This document shows positions 30,961-39,886 of a stretch of 46,895 bases of DNA, piece after piece. The stretch is from Bacteroidales bacterium. Lineage in GTDB: Bacteria > Bacteroidota > Bacteroidia > Bacteroidales > UBA932. Location of the stretch: assembly GCA_024401855.1 (NCBI GenBank), contig JAKSKH010000016.1, forward strand, positions 1 through 46,895, written 5' to 3'. The notes under the pieces were generated by a model. The model saw only the letters and a list, made by a program, of their open reading frames with translations. It did no database searches and was not told where the DNA came from. The first letter of the stretch is position 1. Every line of letters begins with the position of its first letter. The translations under genes were made by a program, and so were the position numbers.

Positions 30961-31856
30961 AAAGGATAAAAGTGGCTGTTGTCGGCTACGGCAACATAGG
31001 CAGATATGCCCTCTCCGCGCTTGAAAAGGCTGCGGACATGGAGTGCGTAGGCGTGGTTCGCAGATGTGGATGTTCCGAGGGAATCAAGGAACTGGAAGGT
31101 TATAAGGTGGTTTCCGACATTTCCGAGCTCGGGCAGGTTGACGTTGCAATCCTCGCAACACCGTCCCGCAGTGTCGGGGAGAATGCTTTCAAGTATCTGT
31201 CAATGGGAATCAGCACGGTTGACAGTTTTGATATCCATAGCGGTATAAGGCAGTTGCGCTCATCCCTGATGCCTGTTGCCAAGGCTAACAATGCCGTCAG
31301 CATAATATCGGCCGGTTGGGATCCGGGAACCGATTCGATAATACGCGCTCTTGTCGAAGCTATGGTTCCGGAGGGGGATACCTACACCAACTTCGGCCCC
31401 GGCCGCTCAATGGGCCATTCCGTTGTTGCGGCATCAAAACCAGGTGTCATCAAGGCTCTCAGCATGACAATCCCGGTGGGTAAGGGAATCCATCGCAGGG
31501 AGGTATATGTTGAACTGGAGCCCGGATGCGACTTCGCATCGGTGGAGAAAGCTGTCAGGGAAGACCCGTACTTTGTCAATGACGAGACTGCGGTATTCCA
31601 GGTTCCTGACGTGGGGGCAATAGACACCCACATGCATGGAGTCAAACTTGAACGTTCAGGTCTTTCCGGAAAGACAGAAGGTCAGCAGATAGACTTCAAT
31701 ATGAGAATCAACAATCCCGCGCTTACTGGGCAGATTCTGGTATCAGCCGCCCGTGCCGCCACAAAGCAGAGCCCCGGTTGCTATACGACGGTGGAGATAC
31801 CTGTGATAGATTTCCTTCCCGGAGAAAGGGATGAATTAATCGGCAAGCTCGTCTAG
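30957..31856 (+). CDS. ddh: meso-Diaminopimelate dehydrogenase
   Basis: The enzyme makes meso-diaminopimelate from tetrahydrodipicolinate, ammonia and NADPH in one step, for lysine and peptidoglycan. The 299-residue product has the dinucleotide-binding KVAVVGYGNIGRYALSALEK, the Ddh-specific SAGWDPGTDSI, and GPGRSMGHSVVA. It ends the long plus-strand run. Its last 21 bp overlap the end of dapA on the other strand. With dapA and dapB next door, the aspartate-semialdehyde-to-DAP segment is complete here without dapD, dapC, dapE or dapF. Confidence 0.94.
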   Translation: MKRIKVAVVGYGNIGRYALSALEKAADMECVGVVRRCGCSEGIKELEGYKVVSDISELGQVDVAILATPSRSVGENAFKYLSMGISTVDSFDIHSGIRQLRSSLMPVAKANNAVSIISAGWDPGTDSIIRALVEAMVPEGDTYTNFGPGRSMGHSVVAASKPGVIKALSMTIPVGKGIHRREVYVELEPGCDFASVEKAVREDPYFVNDETAVFQVPDVGAIDTHMHGVKLERSGLSGKTEGQQIDFNMRINNPALTGQILVSAARAATKQSPGCYTTVEIPVIDFLPGERDELIGKLV

Positions 31857-32690
31857 AGTTTCCTTCATCAGGGCTATCGTTTCAGGGGTGGCTCCGCTAA
31901 GCGGAAGACGTACCTCCCCGGTGGCCAGCCCCAGTATCTCCAGACCGGCTTTGACAGGAATCGGATTGCTTTCTGCGAAACAGTTCCTGAAGAGGGGTTG
32001 AAGTCTGGCATCGATCTCGTCGGACAGGGAGTGGGTCATCTCCGCCACCTTTTCCGGAACAAGGTTTGATGCAACGGAGACCACGCCTGCGGCCCCGTGT
32101 TTCATCATCTTGAGAGTAAGGTCGTCATCCCCGCTCAGAACGGAGAATCCTTCCGGCGCCCCGTCCAGAATTTCGAACACCTGGTCCAGATTCCCCGAGG
32201 CTTCCTTTATTCCTATGATATTCCCGACCTCTCTTGCCAGCCTGAGACAGGTCTGCGCTTTCATGTTTGCGCCTGTCCGTCCCGGGACATTATATATAAC
32301 TACAGGTTTGTCTGTTAATTCCGCTATTGTCTTGAAGTATAGATACATTCCTTCCTGGGTCGGCTTGTTGTAATAAGGTACCACCACCAGCCATGCGTCA
32401 ACGTTGTATGGCTCCAGCAGTTTCATGTTGTCCAAAGTTCCTTGAACTGAGTTGGAGCCGCAGCCGACAAGCAGCGGCAGCCCTCCGGCGTGTCCGTAGG
32501 TAAGCATGAGAAGAGCTATTTTTTCCTCGCTGGTCAGTGTTGGTGTCTCCGCAGTTGTGGCAAGAGGAACCAGAAAATCAACCCCGGCCTCCACCTGCCT
32601 GTCAACCAGAGATGCATAGGCTTCGTAATCAACTTCCCCATCTATGAACGGGGTTACCAATGCCGTACCGCAACCTTTTAACTTAATCAT
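31836..32690 (-). CDS. dapA: 4-Hydroxy-tetrahydrodipicolinate synthase
   Basis: The enzyme condenses pyruvate and aspartate semialdehyde. The 284-residue barrel begins GCGTALVTPF, has the catalytic Tyr in VVIYNVPGRTG and the Schiff-base Lys in IIGIKEASGNL. The start overlaps the dapB stop by four bases. It is the last gene of the cdaA operon and converges on ddh with a 21-bp overlap of coding ends; no terminator is visible between the two. Confidence 0.96.
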   Translation of the reverse strand: MIKLKGCGTALVTPFIDGEVDYEAYASLVDRQVEAGVDFLVPLATTAETPTLTSEEKIALLMLTYGHAGGLPLLVGCGSNSVQGTLDNMKLLEPYNVDAWLVVVPYYNKPTQEGMYLYFKTIAELTDKPVVIYNVPGRTGANMKAQTCLRLAREVGNIIGIKEASGNLDQVFEILDGAPEGFSVLSGDDDLTLKMMKHGAAGVVSVASNLVPEKVAEMTHSLSDEIDARLQPLFRNCFAESNPIPVKAGLEILGLATGEVRLPLSGATPETIALMKETLDELAD

Positions 32691-33352
32691 TTTATTATCA
32701 GTTCTTTGAATGTATATACCCCTTTTATGTTCTCTGTCATCTGCGCTGCCAGAACGGCTCCTTCGGCAAATCCCTGACGGGAGAAAGCCTCGTGTGATAT
32801 TGTAATCCTGTCAACTTCCGAGTCGAATTTCACCACATGGGTTCCCGGCACCTCTCCTATGCGGAAGGACTTGATTTCCGGCTTGTGACCGATAGAAGAT
32901 GAGACGATTTCCGCCATGGTCTTCGCCGTTCCGCTTGGCGCGTCGAGTTTGTGGATGTGGTGAGTTTCTTCAATTCCGGCCGTGTATCCGTTTCCGGCAA
33001 GAATGGAGGAAACCTTTTCAAGGGCGGCGAACACGGCGTTCACTCCTATGGAGAAATTGCTGGAATAAACCATAGTTGTCCCGCATGCGCGGAAATATCC
33101 GGTTACCTCATCCTCAATGTCGTTCCATCCCGTTGTCCCTACGACCACGGCCTTGAAATGTTCTGCAAGCCAACGGTAATTGGCTCTGAATGCATCCGGA
33201 GCAGTGAAATCTATGCATACGCATTCCTTTGCCACTCCCGGGTCTATGGAACAGACGTCTTCAGTGGCGCAGGCCGTTTCAATATTCCTGCGTATCAGCA
33301 CCTGTTCAATCATATGGCCCATCTTGCCGTATCCGCTTATAACTGCTTTCAT
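32687..33352 (-). CDS. dapB: 4-Hydroxy-tetrahydrodipicolinate reductase
   Basis: The enzyme reduces the DapA product to tetrahydrodipicolinate, the substrate of Ddh. The 221-residue product has a short N-terminal nucleotide site (AVISGYGKMGHMI) and the catalytic ETHHIHKLDAPSGTA. It is shorter than the E. coli protein (about 270), as is common in Bacteroidetes. The start lies 8 bp after the manC stop and the end overlaps dapA. Confidence 0.95.
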   Translation of the reverse strand: MKAVISGYGKMGHMIEQVLIRRNIETACATEDVCSIDPGVAKECVCIDFTAPDAFRANYRWLAEHFKAVVVGTTGWNDIEDEVTGYFRACGTTMVYSSNFSIGVNAVFAALEKVSSILAGNGYTAGIEETHHIHKLDAPSGTAKTMAEIVSSSIGHKPEIKSFRIGEVPGTHVVKFDSEVDRITISHEAFSRQGFAEGAVLAAQMTENIKGVYTFKELIIK

Positions 33353-33360
33353 ATATAATG

Positions 33361-34452
33361 TTATTTGTAATCACTGTATTCCGGCATTCCGAGCTCCGAA
33401 AGGAAATTCTTGAAATATGCATCGTCCCTGGGACAGATGAAGAGAACGTCATCCGTATCAATGACAATATAGTCATCCAGTCCGTTGATTGCCGTGAGCT
33501 TGCCTTTCTTTGACGAATAGAGGATGTTCTTGTGGCTGTTCTTGAGCAGACTCTTTCCGGTGAAATTGGAGGCGTTTCCCTCTTCGTCATGATGGGACAG
33601 GTGGTCATACAGGGACTCCCAGTTCCCTATGTCTGCCCATTTGAATTCAGTCGGATATACCCATGCGCTTGCCGTTTTTTCCATTACGGAATAATCTATT
33701 GAACTGCGCGGGCAGTCAAGGTAAACCTTTCTGAGGAAATCTTTCTGGTTCTCCGAGTCCAGTGCGTCTCTCCACCCTTTCCACAATCTGGTGATGTCGG
33801 GGGCATGCGTTTCCAGCTCATCCCTCATTGCAGAGGCCCTCGAGACGAATATTCCGGAATTCCATACGAATTCTCCGCTTTCTATGAACACCTTTGCAAG
33901 CTCAACCCCCGGTTTCTCGGTGAAAGTCTTGACCTTGACAGGATTGTTCCCCTTGAAAGGACCTGCCGTCTGAATGTATCCGAAGTTGGCGTCGGGCCTT
34001 GTTGGCACTATGCCCAGTGTAATGATTGCATCTGTTCCTGCAGCGTATGAAAGTGCATTCTCGATAGAATGGTTGAACACTTCGGCGTTGCCGATGACCT
34101 GGTCCGAAGGGGTGGCCACCATGACTGCAAGAGGATCTCTCTTGAGGAGGGTATACGTGGCGAAAGTGAGACATGGGGCGGTGTTGCGCCCGTATGGTTC
34201 AAGCAGGAGATTCCTTTCCTTCAATTCGGGAAGATGCTCCATGACGATGTCCCTGTACCTTTCCAGCGAAACTACCAGAATGTTGTCTTCCGGTATTGTA
34301 GCCTTCATGCGGTTGTACGTCAACCTGAGAAACGATTCTCCGGTTGAGGTGAAGTCCAGGAACTGCTTGGGCTTGTCAGTCCTGCTTATGGGCCAGAAAC
34401 GTGATCCTGTTCCTCCGGCCATTATCACGCAATAGAAATGTTCTTTAAGCAT
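33361..34452 (-). CDS. manC: Mannose-1-phosphate guanylyltransferase
   Basis: The enzyme makes GDP-mannose from mannose 1-phosphate and GTP, for surface glycans and as the precursor of GDP-fucose. The 363-residue product has the signature MAGGTGSRFWPISRTDKPKQ and the sugar-binding FTEKPGVELA. It has only the transferase domain and no fused phosphomannose isomerase. It overlaps the yraN stop by 8 bp and precedes dapB by 8 bp. Confidence 0.93.
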   Translation of the reverse strand: MLKEHFYCVIMAGGTGSRFWPISRTDKPKQFLDFTSTGESFLRLTYNRMKATIPEDNILVVSLERYRDIVMEHLPELKERNLLLEPYGRNTAPCLTFATYTLLKRDPLAVMVATPSDQVIGNAEVFNHSIENALSYAAGTDAIITLGIVPTRPDANFGYIQTAGPFKGNNPVKVKTFTEKPGVELAKVFIESGEFVWNSGIFVSRASAMRDELETHAPDITRLWKGWRDALDSENQKDFLRKVYLDCPRSSIDYSVMEKTASAWVYPTEFKWADIGNWESLYDHLSHHDEEGNASNFTGKSLLKNSHKNILYSSKKGKLTAINGLDDYIVIDTDDVLFICPRDDAYFKNFLSELGMPEYSDYK

Positions 34453-34828
34453 AAATCGGAATGAATGCTTGAGGGTAATAATCTATGACGGTCTTTCCTC
34501 TGTCAAAAACTATGCTTATGACATCAAACATAACGTCAAGGTTCTTTGGAAGAGGGGTCATCTCCGCAGAATTAAGGAAAGCGTTTGCGGCCTTGACCAG
34601 TCTGTCCCTTTTTGTCTTGTTCACATTGAAAGCCGGGTCCGCCGCCACCGGGGCTGTCCGGGATTTCACTTCCACGATATGCAGTTCCTCTCCGTAAAGG
34701 GACACGATGTCCAGTTCCAGATGCGAATTCCTCCAGTTCCGTGCAAGAATGGTGTGTCCTTGTCCGGAAAGGAAACGGCAGGCTTCGTCTTCCCCTGCCT
34801 TCCCTACGTTTTGCCTTATGTCTTTCAT
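34445..34828 (-). CDS. yraN: YraN/UPF0102 family nuclease-like protein
   Basis: The 127-residue product has the UPF0102 pattern GEDEACRFLSGQGHTILARN, then LELDIVSLYGEELHIVEVKSR, which is a PD-(D/E)xK nuclease core. The role is not established in most bacteria; a part in DNA processing is assumed. It lies 5 bp after mutS2, another DNA-structure protein, and overlaps manC by 8 bp. Confidence 0.88.
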   Translation of the reverse strand: MKDIRQNVGKAGEDEACRFLSGQGHTILARNWRNSHLELDIVSLYGEELHIVEVKSRTAPVAADPAFNVNKTKRDRLVKAANAFLNSAEMTPLPKNLDVMFDVISIVFDRGKTVIDYYPQAFIPIYA

Positions 34829-34833
34829 AGTGT

Positions 34834-37296
34834 TCAGAATTTAACGATGGTCACGCCGGTACCTCCCTGACGTATGTCTTCGTCCGCGACGGACAGGAAG
34901 TGGAAGGTCCTCAGGTATTTCTGTATTTCCTCCCTGAGCACACCCGTTCCCTTGCCGTGTATGATGCGGACTGTTCCGACATTGAGCATCACGGCGTCAT
35001 CGATGAAGTGGGTTACAATGTCAAGCGCGTCAGAAAGCCTTTCTCCTCTTACGTCAAGTTCCGGCTTGAATGACAGCTTGCGTTCCGTTATGGCGCTGTC
35101 AACCCGTTCTCTCGCCGGACCGAATATCTTTCTTGAGGTTTCCCTGAATTCATTCGATGAAATTCTTTCCACCTTGTCCGGAGACATTGTGCTGCTTATG
35201 CTGCCTACAATTATCGTGACGGACTTGCTGGATATCTTGCAGACCTCTCCCACCATTCCGCTGTCCTTGATGCGCACCTTCTCCCCGACCTTGAGAACCT
35301 CATCCTTCTTCTGTGGCTGCTGTTCCGCCTTGTCTTTTCCGCTGCGCTTCTCAAGTTGCGCCAGTTTTCGGTCTATGTATTCATCCCGGGCTTTCTGCTC
35401 TTTGGTCTTGCGCTTTTCCAGCGCGCCCAGGAACCCCTGGAGTTCCATGCGGGCTTCCTTTGTCCTGTCTTTTTCCGCCTGGGCCTCCTTGATTACGCGT
35501 ATGGTCTTCTCCACCTGTTTCCCCGCATCCTTCACTATGTATTCAGCCTCCTTGCGGGCCTCGTCCAGTATGGCCTTCTTCTGACTTTTTATATCTTCAA
35601 GCTCCTTCTGGTATTCTTCCGTTATGCCTTCCAGAGTGCGGTTCGTGTTCTTTATCTTCTGGAGTTTCTGGTCAAGAGCCCGGCGGTTTCTTGCAATCTT
35701 GCGCAGGTTCCGTTCCATGCCTACGAATTCTTCCCCCGCACGGGCTTCGGCATCCTTGACTATGCTTTCGGGGAGCCTCATCTTTCTGGCAAGTTCGAAC
35801 GCGAATGAATTTCCCGGCAGGCCTATCTCCAGTTTGAACATAGGTTCGATTCTGGACGAATCGTACAGCATTGCCCCGTTCGTGACGTAGGTGTCCGCGG
35901 ATGCCGCATAAAGCTTGAGATTGGTGTAGTGGGTCGTGATTACACCGTAAACTCCCCGTTTGTCCAACTCTCCCAGTATGGCTTCGGCTATTGCGCCGCC
36001 TGCCGCCGGTTCGGTTCCGGAGCCGAATTCATCAATCAGCACCAGTGTCTTTTCGTCGGCGCAGGCGAGCATGTCTCTCATGTCGGCCAGGAACGAACTG
36101 TATGTGCTGAGGTCGTTTTCTATGTTCTGGTCATCACCTATGCTTACGATAATCCTTTCGAATATCGGCAGTTCCGATGTTTCCGAGGTGGGAATCAGCA
36201 TCCCCCATTGGAACATGTACTGGAGGAGTCCCGCCGTCTTCAGGCATACGGATTTTCCTCCGGCATTGGGACCGGAAATGAGAAGAATCCTTTTCTGTGG
36301 AGTGAGGGTGACCGTAAGAGGGACGATTTTCTTTCCCTCCTTGCCGAGGGCCTTCTCCAGCAGGGGATGGCGCGCTTTTCTGAGGAACAGTCCTCCCTCT
36401 TCGGAAATGACCGGCAGTCCGGCAATGAAATCCAGGGCCGTCCTTGCCTTGGCCATAAGGAAGTCTATCTCCCCGAGAAAAGCGGCTCCCGCCATTATTT
36501 CGGGGATGTATGGCCGCAGAAAAGCTGAGAATTCAAGAAGGATTCTCTGGATTTCCCTTGCTTCGGCAAAGTGCAGCTCGATTATCTCGTTTTCAAGTTC
36601 CAGTATTTCAGCAGGCTGTATGAAACTGGTCTTGCCGGAGGATGATTCGTCATATACATATCCCGGAATCTTGCGCTTTGCGGAAGAATTCACAGGAATG
36701 AGGTACTTGCCGTCTCGCAGGTTAACACTGGCGTCGGAGTCCACGATACCGTCTTCCTGAGCCTGGTGAAGAATTGCCGCGGCACGCTTCGATACGGCAT
36801 TTTCCTTTGCGTGTATGCTTTTCCTTATCTCAAAAAGAGAATCCGAGGCGGAGTCCTTTATTTCTCCGTAACGGTCAAGGATGCATTCAATCCGCCGCTG
36901 GACTTCAGGGAAGGTCCTTACGGGTTTTGCCAGCCTTTTGAGGCAGGGATACACGCCGTCCTTGATTCCGTAAAGGAATGATGTCACACGCCGGGTAGTG
37001 TCAGTTACGGTCTTGAGTTTGCCGAGGGAAAGGACATCTATGCAGGAGCCCTCCTTTTTCAGAGCTTGCAGAAAGGGTATTGCATCTATGTATCCTGTTG
37101 TAGGGAAGTTCTCCTCGAACATCATCACCAGCCGCATCTCTTCCGTAAGTGACAGTCTTGTCCTAATAATGTCCGGGTCCGTTGAGAATTCCTCTCCGGA
37201 GACCCTTTCCGCGGCATAGTCCGTAAGGCACCTGTCAGAAATAAGCGCCCGTATCTTGTCGAATCCTAATTTTCCTTCCAGTCTTGTGTCCGTCAT
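34834..37296 (-). CDS. mutS2: MutS2 with C-terminal Smr nuclease domain
   Basis: The 820-residue protein is the MutS2 branch, which has no mismatch-binding domain and acts on recombination intermediates or collided ribosomes, depending on the species. The ATPase has Walker A SGPNAGGKSVCLKT and Walker B LVLIDEFGSGTEPAAGG. A long charged coiled coil lies at about residues 520-650. The C-terminal Smr domain has LDVRGERL and VRIIHGKGTGVLRE. Its start overlaps the cdaA stop by four bases. Confidence 0.95.
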   Translation of the reverse strand: MTDTRLEGKLGFDKIRALISDRCLTDYAAERVSGEEFSTDPDIIRTRLSLTEEMRLVMMFEENFPTTGYIDAIPFLQALKKEGSCIDVLSLGKLKTVTDTTRRVTSFLYGIKDGVYPCLKRLAKPVRTFPEVQRRIECILDRYGEIKDSASDSLFEIRKSIHAKENAVSKRAAAILHQAQEDGIVDSDASVNLRDGKYLIPVNSSAKRKIPGYVYDESSSGKTSFIQPAEILELENEIIELHFAEAREIQRILLEFSAFLRPYIPEIMAGAAFLGEIDFLMAKARTALDFIAGLPVISEEGGLFLRKARHPLLEKALGKEGKKIVPLTVTLTPQKRILLISGPNAGGKSVCLKTAGLLQYMFQWGMLIPTSETSELPIFERIIVSIGDDQNIENDLSTYSSFLADMRDMLACADEKTLVLIDEFGSGTEPAAGGAIAEAILGELDKRGVYGVITTHYTNLKLYAASADTYVTNGAMLYDSSRIEPMFKLEIGLPGNSFAFELARKMRLPESIVKDAEARAGEEFVGMERNLRKIARNRRALDQKLQKIKNTNRTLEGITEEYQKELEDIKSQKKAILDEARKEAEYIVKDAGKQVEKTIRVIKEAQAEKDRTKEARMELQGFLGALEKRKTKEQKARDEYIDRKLAQLEKRSGKDKAEQQPQKKDEVLKVGEKVRIKDSGMVGEVCKISSKSVTIIVGSISSTMSPDKVERISSNEFRETSRKIFGPARERVDSAITERKLSFKPELDVRGERLSDALDIVTHFIDDAVMLNVGTVRIIHGKGTGVLREEIQKYLRTFHFLSVADEDIRQGGTGVTIVKF

Positions 37297-38090
37297 TCCG
37301 TCTTACCTCCCATGATGAGCAGTTTGAGGGCATTCGCACTTTTTATTTCTGTCACTTTCCCGGAATGGACGAAGGATACCCTTCCTGTCTCCTCGCTTAC
37401 CACTATCACGTCTGCGTCATTCTGTTCCGACAGGCCGAGGGCCGCTTTGTGCCTCATTCCGAAAGAGGCCGGTATGTCAAGCCTGTCGGTGATCGGCAGA
37501 GTGCATCGGGCTGCTATTATCCTGTCTCCTCCTATTATCGTCGCCCCATCGTGCAGGGGTGAGTTCTTGAAGAACAGGTTCATTATCAGACGTGAACAGA
37601 TTCTTGCGTCTATCGTGTCTCCCGTAGAGATGATGTCTTCCAGGCTGTTGTTCCTGCGCAGGACTATGAGGGCTCCTGTTTTCTGTGTGCCCATCTCCAT
37701 GCAGGCATCAGCGATCTCCGATGTGGAACCGTCGGAAACGGCATTCACGTTGTTCTTCAGGAATTTCTGCAGAAAGGCTCTCTTCCCGAGCTTGTTTCCG
37801 GCACTGCTTCCGATATTGTTGAGGAAGCGCCTTATTTCAGGTTGGAAGATTACTATCACTCCCACGGCGCCCACGTCTATGACTGTTCCCAGAATGCTGG
37901 ATATCATCTTCATGTTGAATGCAAGCGCCACAATGCGGGCAACCAGCAGCAGAATGATGGCAAGGAAGATGTTCATTGCAGACGATCCCTTGATCCATTT
38001 GAACAGGACATAAATGATGAGGGCAACGAGAATGATGTCCAGAATATCTATCAGGGACAGGTTCAGAAAACCTAGAAAACTCAATACCAT
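37293..38090 (-). CDS. cdaA: Diadenylate cyclase CdaA (DAC family)
   Basis: The enzyme makes cyclic di-AMP from two ATP. From ATG 38090 the 265-residue product has three membrane segments at the N-terminus and a DAC domain with DGATIIGGDRIIAARC (DGA at 181-183) and the second motif RHKAALGLSEQNDADVIVVS. In most DAC enzymes this motif is RHRAA; here the second Arg is Lys215. The frame extends to 38129, but a TATTTTTG box at 38099-38106 falls in that extension. It is the first gene of the cdaA-mutS2-yraN-manC-dapB-dapA operon. Confidence 0.92.
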   Translation of the reverse strand: MVLSFLGFLNLSLIDILDIILVALIIYVLFKWIKGSSAMNIFLAIILLLVARIVALAFNMKMISSILGTVIDVGAVGVIVIFQPEIRRFLNNIGSSAGNKLGKRAFLQKFLKNNVNAVSDGSTSEIADACMEMGTQKTGALIVLRRNNSLEDIISTGDTIDARICSRLIMNLFFKNSPLHDGATIIGGDRIIAARCTLPITDRLDIPASFGMRHKAALGLSEQNDADVIVVSEETGRVSFVHSGKVTEIKSANALKLLIMGGKTE

Positions 38091-38098
38091 AATATGAG

Positions 38099-38106
38099 CA
38101 AAAATA
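38099..38106 (-). promoter_or_regulatory. -7 box TATTTTTG of the cdaA operon
   Basis: TATTTTTG on the minus strand ends 8 nt before ATG 38090, so the mRNA would have almost no leader. No other promoter was seen for the six-gene operon. Confidence 0.5.
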
Positions 38107-38213
38107 ACGTATTCAGCCAAACTCTGCAAGTTACAAAAATTGTCCGATTTTGTGCAGACTCCCTTCCGTTTTTTGGAATATATCGGATAAGTTGCTGATT
38201 ATCAAAGAAAGAG

Positions 38214-38245
38214 TTTGGATATTTTGGAAATAAAGCGTATATTTG
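38214..38245 (+). promoter_or_regulatory. Promoter of the rplC operon (-33 TTTG, -7 TATATTTG)
   Basis: TTTG at 38214-38217 and TATATTTG at 38238-38245 are 20 bp apart, a near-ideal Bacteroidetes promoter. The leader of about 55 nt to ATG 38306 contains a small hairpin (CCGCA/TGCGG, about 38250-38264). It shows that the ribosomal cluster starts at rplC here. Confidence 0.75.
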
Positions 38246-38305
38246 CAGCCCGCAAAAGTATGCGGATATACTTAAAGTATTTATAAACAATTAATTAACA
38301 AACCA

Positions 38306-38932
38306 ATGCCTGGATTAATTGGAAAAAAAATCGGAATGACTTCCGTTTTCAGTGCCGAGGGTAAGAATATACCATGCACTGTTATCGAGGCTGGTCCGTG
38401 CGTTGTTACGCAGCTGCGTACAGTAGAGAAAGATGGTTATGCCGCTGTACAGCTTGCCTATGACGAAACTACAGAAAAGCACGCCAGCGCGCCTCTTCAG
38501 GGGCACTTTAAAAAGGCAGGAACCACTCCCAGGAAAAAGCTTGTCGAGTTCCCGGCAGACTTTGGGAAAGAGCTCAAACTCGGTGACGTCATCACCGCAC
38601 AGGATCTCCTCACAGAGGGTGAATCATTCGTTGACGTTGTCGGTACTTCTAAAGGTAAGGGCTTCCAGGGCGTTGTACACCGTTATGGCTTTGCCGGAGT
38701 AGGCGGCCAGACCCACGGTCAGCACAACCGCCTTCGTCACCCCGGTTCAATGGGTGCATCATCTTGGCCTTCCCGCGTACTTCCCGGTATGCGTATGGGA
38801 GGACACATGGGTAACGAGAGGGTGAAGATTTTCAACCTTCGCGTCATCAAGGTGATTCCTGAGAACAATCTCGTCGTTGTTAAGGGTTCCGTTCCGGGAG
38901 CCAAGGGTTCTTATGTAATTTTGGAGGCTTAA
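38306..38932 (+). CDS. rplC: 50S ribosomal protein L3
   Basis: The 208-residue L3 begins [15 protein letters not shown] and has the [20 protein letters not shown] stretch that reaches the peptidyl-transferase centre. It is normally the second gene of the S10 operon after rpsJ; here no rpsJ lies upstream and a promoter stands directly before it. rplD follows after 4 bp. Confidence 0.97.
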   Translation: MPGLIGKKIGMTSVFSAEGKNIPCTVIEAGPCVVTQLRTVEKDGYAAVQLAYDETTEKHASAPLQGHFKKAGTTPRKKLVEFPADFGKELKLGDVITAQDLLTEGESFVDVVGTSKGKGFQGVVHRYGFAGVGGQTHGQHNRLRHPGSMGASSWPSRVLPGMRMGGHMGNERVKIFNLRVIKVIPENNLVVVKGSVPGAKGSYVILEA

Positions 38933-38936
38933 GAGT

Positions 38937-39566
38937 ATGAAATTGCCAGTTTTGAAAATCGACGGAACAGACTCCGGAAAGAAGGTGACTCTTGAGGATA
39001 GCGTATTTGCCATTCAGCCGAATGACCACGCAATCTATCTTGATGTAGTCCAGTATCTCGCAAACCAGCGTCACGGCAACGCCAAGACCAAGGACCGCAG
39101 CGAGAACGCTCACAGTACAAAGAAGCTCGGACGTCAGAAAGGCGGCGGCGGTGCACGTCACGGCAGTCTCAAGTCCAACATTTTCGTAGGCGGTGGCCGC
39201 GTTTTCGGTCCCGTACCTCGTTTTTATCATTCAAAGTTGAACAAGAAGGTCAAGGCTCTCGCCCGCAAGTCAGCCCTTACATACAAGGCTCAGGAGCAGG
39301 CAATCATAGTTGTCGAGCCCTTCACCATGGAAGCGCCTAAGACAAAGGAACTCCTCAACATCACTTCAGCCATCAAGGCAGGTGACCGCAAGGTTCTCTA
39401 TGTGCTTCCCGAAAATTCAACCAATATCTATCTTTCATCACGCAACCTTCCCCAGGTGAATGTCATCTGCGTAGACGAGATCAACACTTACGAGATCATG
39501 AATGCAAATTCACTCGTTCTCATCGACGGCGTCCAGGACATTCTTGCCGAGAGAAACCAGCGCTAA
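38937..39566 (+). CDS. rplD: 50S ribosomal protein L4
   Basis: The 209-residue L4 has the tunnel-lining loop GRQKGGGGARHG and KSNIFVGGGRVFGP. In E. coli L4 represses its own operon through the mRNA leader; whether the short leader before rplC could serve this is unknown. It sits between rplC and rplW in the usual order. Confidence 0.96.
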   Translation: MKLPVLKIDGTDSGKKVTLEDSVFAIQPNDHAIYLDVVQYLANQRHGNAKTKDRSENAHSTKKLGRQKGGGGARHGSLKSNIFVGGGRVFGPVPRFYHSKLNKKVKALARKSALTYKAQEQAIIVVEPFTMEAPKTKELLNITSAIKAGDRKVLYVLPENSTNIYLSSRNLPQVNVICVDEINTYEIMNANSLVLIDGVQDILAERNQR

Positions 39567-39581
39567 AAGAAACTTACGAAA

Positions 39582-39872
39582 ATGGGAATCATTATTAAGC
39601 CAATCGTAACAGAAAAGTTGACGGCTCAGGGCGAAAAGTTGAACCGTTACGGCTTTATCGTTGATGTTAAGGCCAACAAAATCCAGATCAAGGAGGCGGT
39701 CGAGAAATTGTACAACGTCTCCGTATCAGATGTCAATACAGTCAATTATCACGGAAAGAAGAAAGCCCGCTACACAAAGGCAGGTATCCTTCGTGGCCGT
39801 ATGAATCACTACAAGAAGGCATACATTACCCTTGCTGGTGAGGATAAGATTGATTTCTACGCTAACATTTAA
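39582..39872 (+). CDS. rplW: 50S ribosomal protein L23
   Basis: The 96-residue L23 sits at the tunnel exit, where trigger factor and SRP dock. It starts [20 protein letters not shown] and has [20 protein letters not shown]. Order and spacing are standard. Confidence 0.96.
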   Translation: MGIIIKPIVTEKLTAQGEKLNRYGFIVDVKANKIQIKEAVEKLYNVSVSDVNTVNYHGKKKARYTKAGILRGRMNHYKKAYITLAGEDKIDFYANI

Positions 39873-39886
39873 GGGAGGGCAAGACA

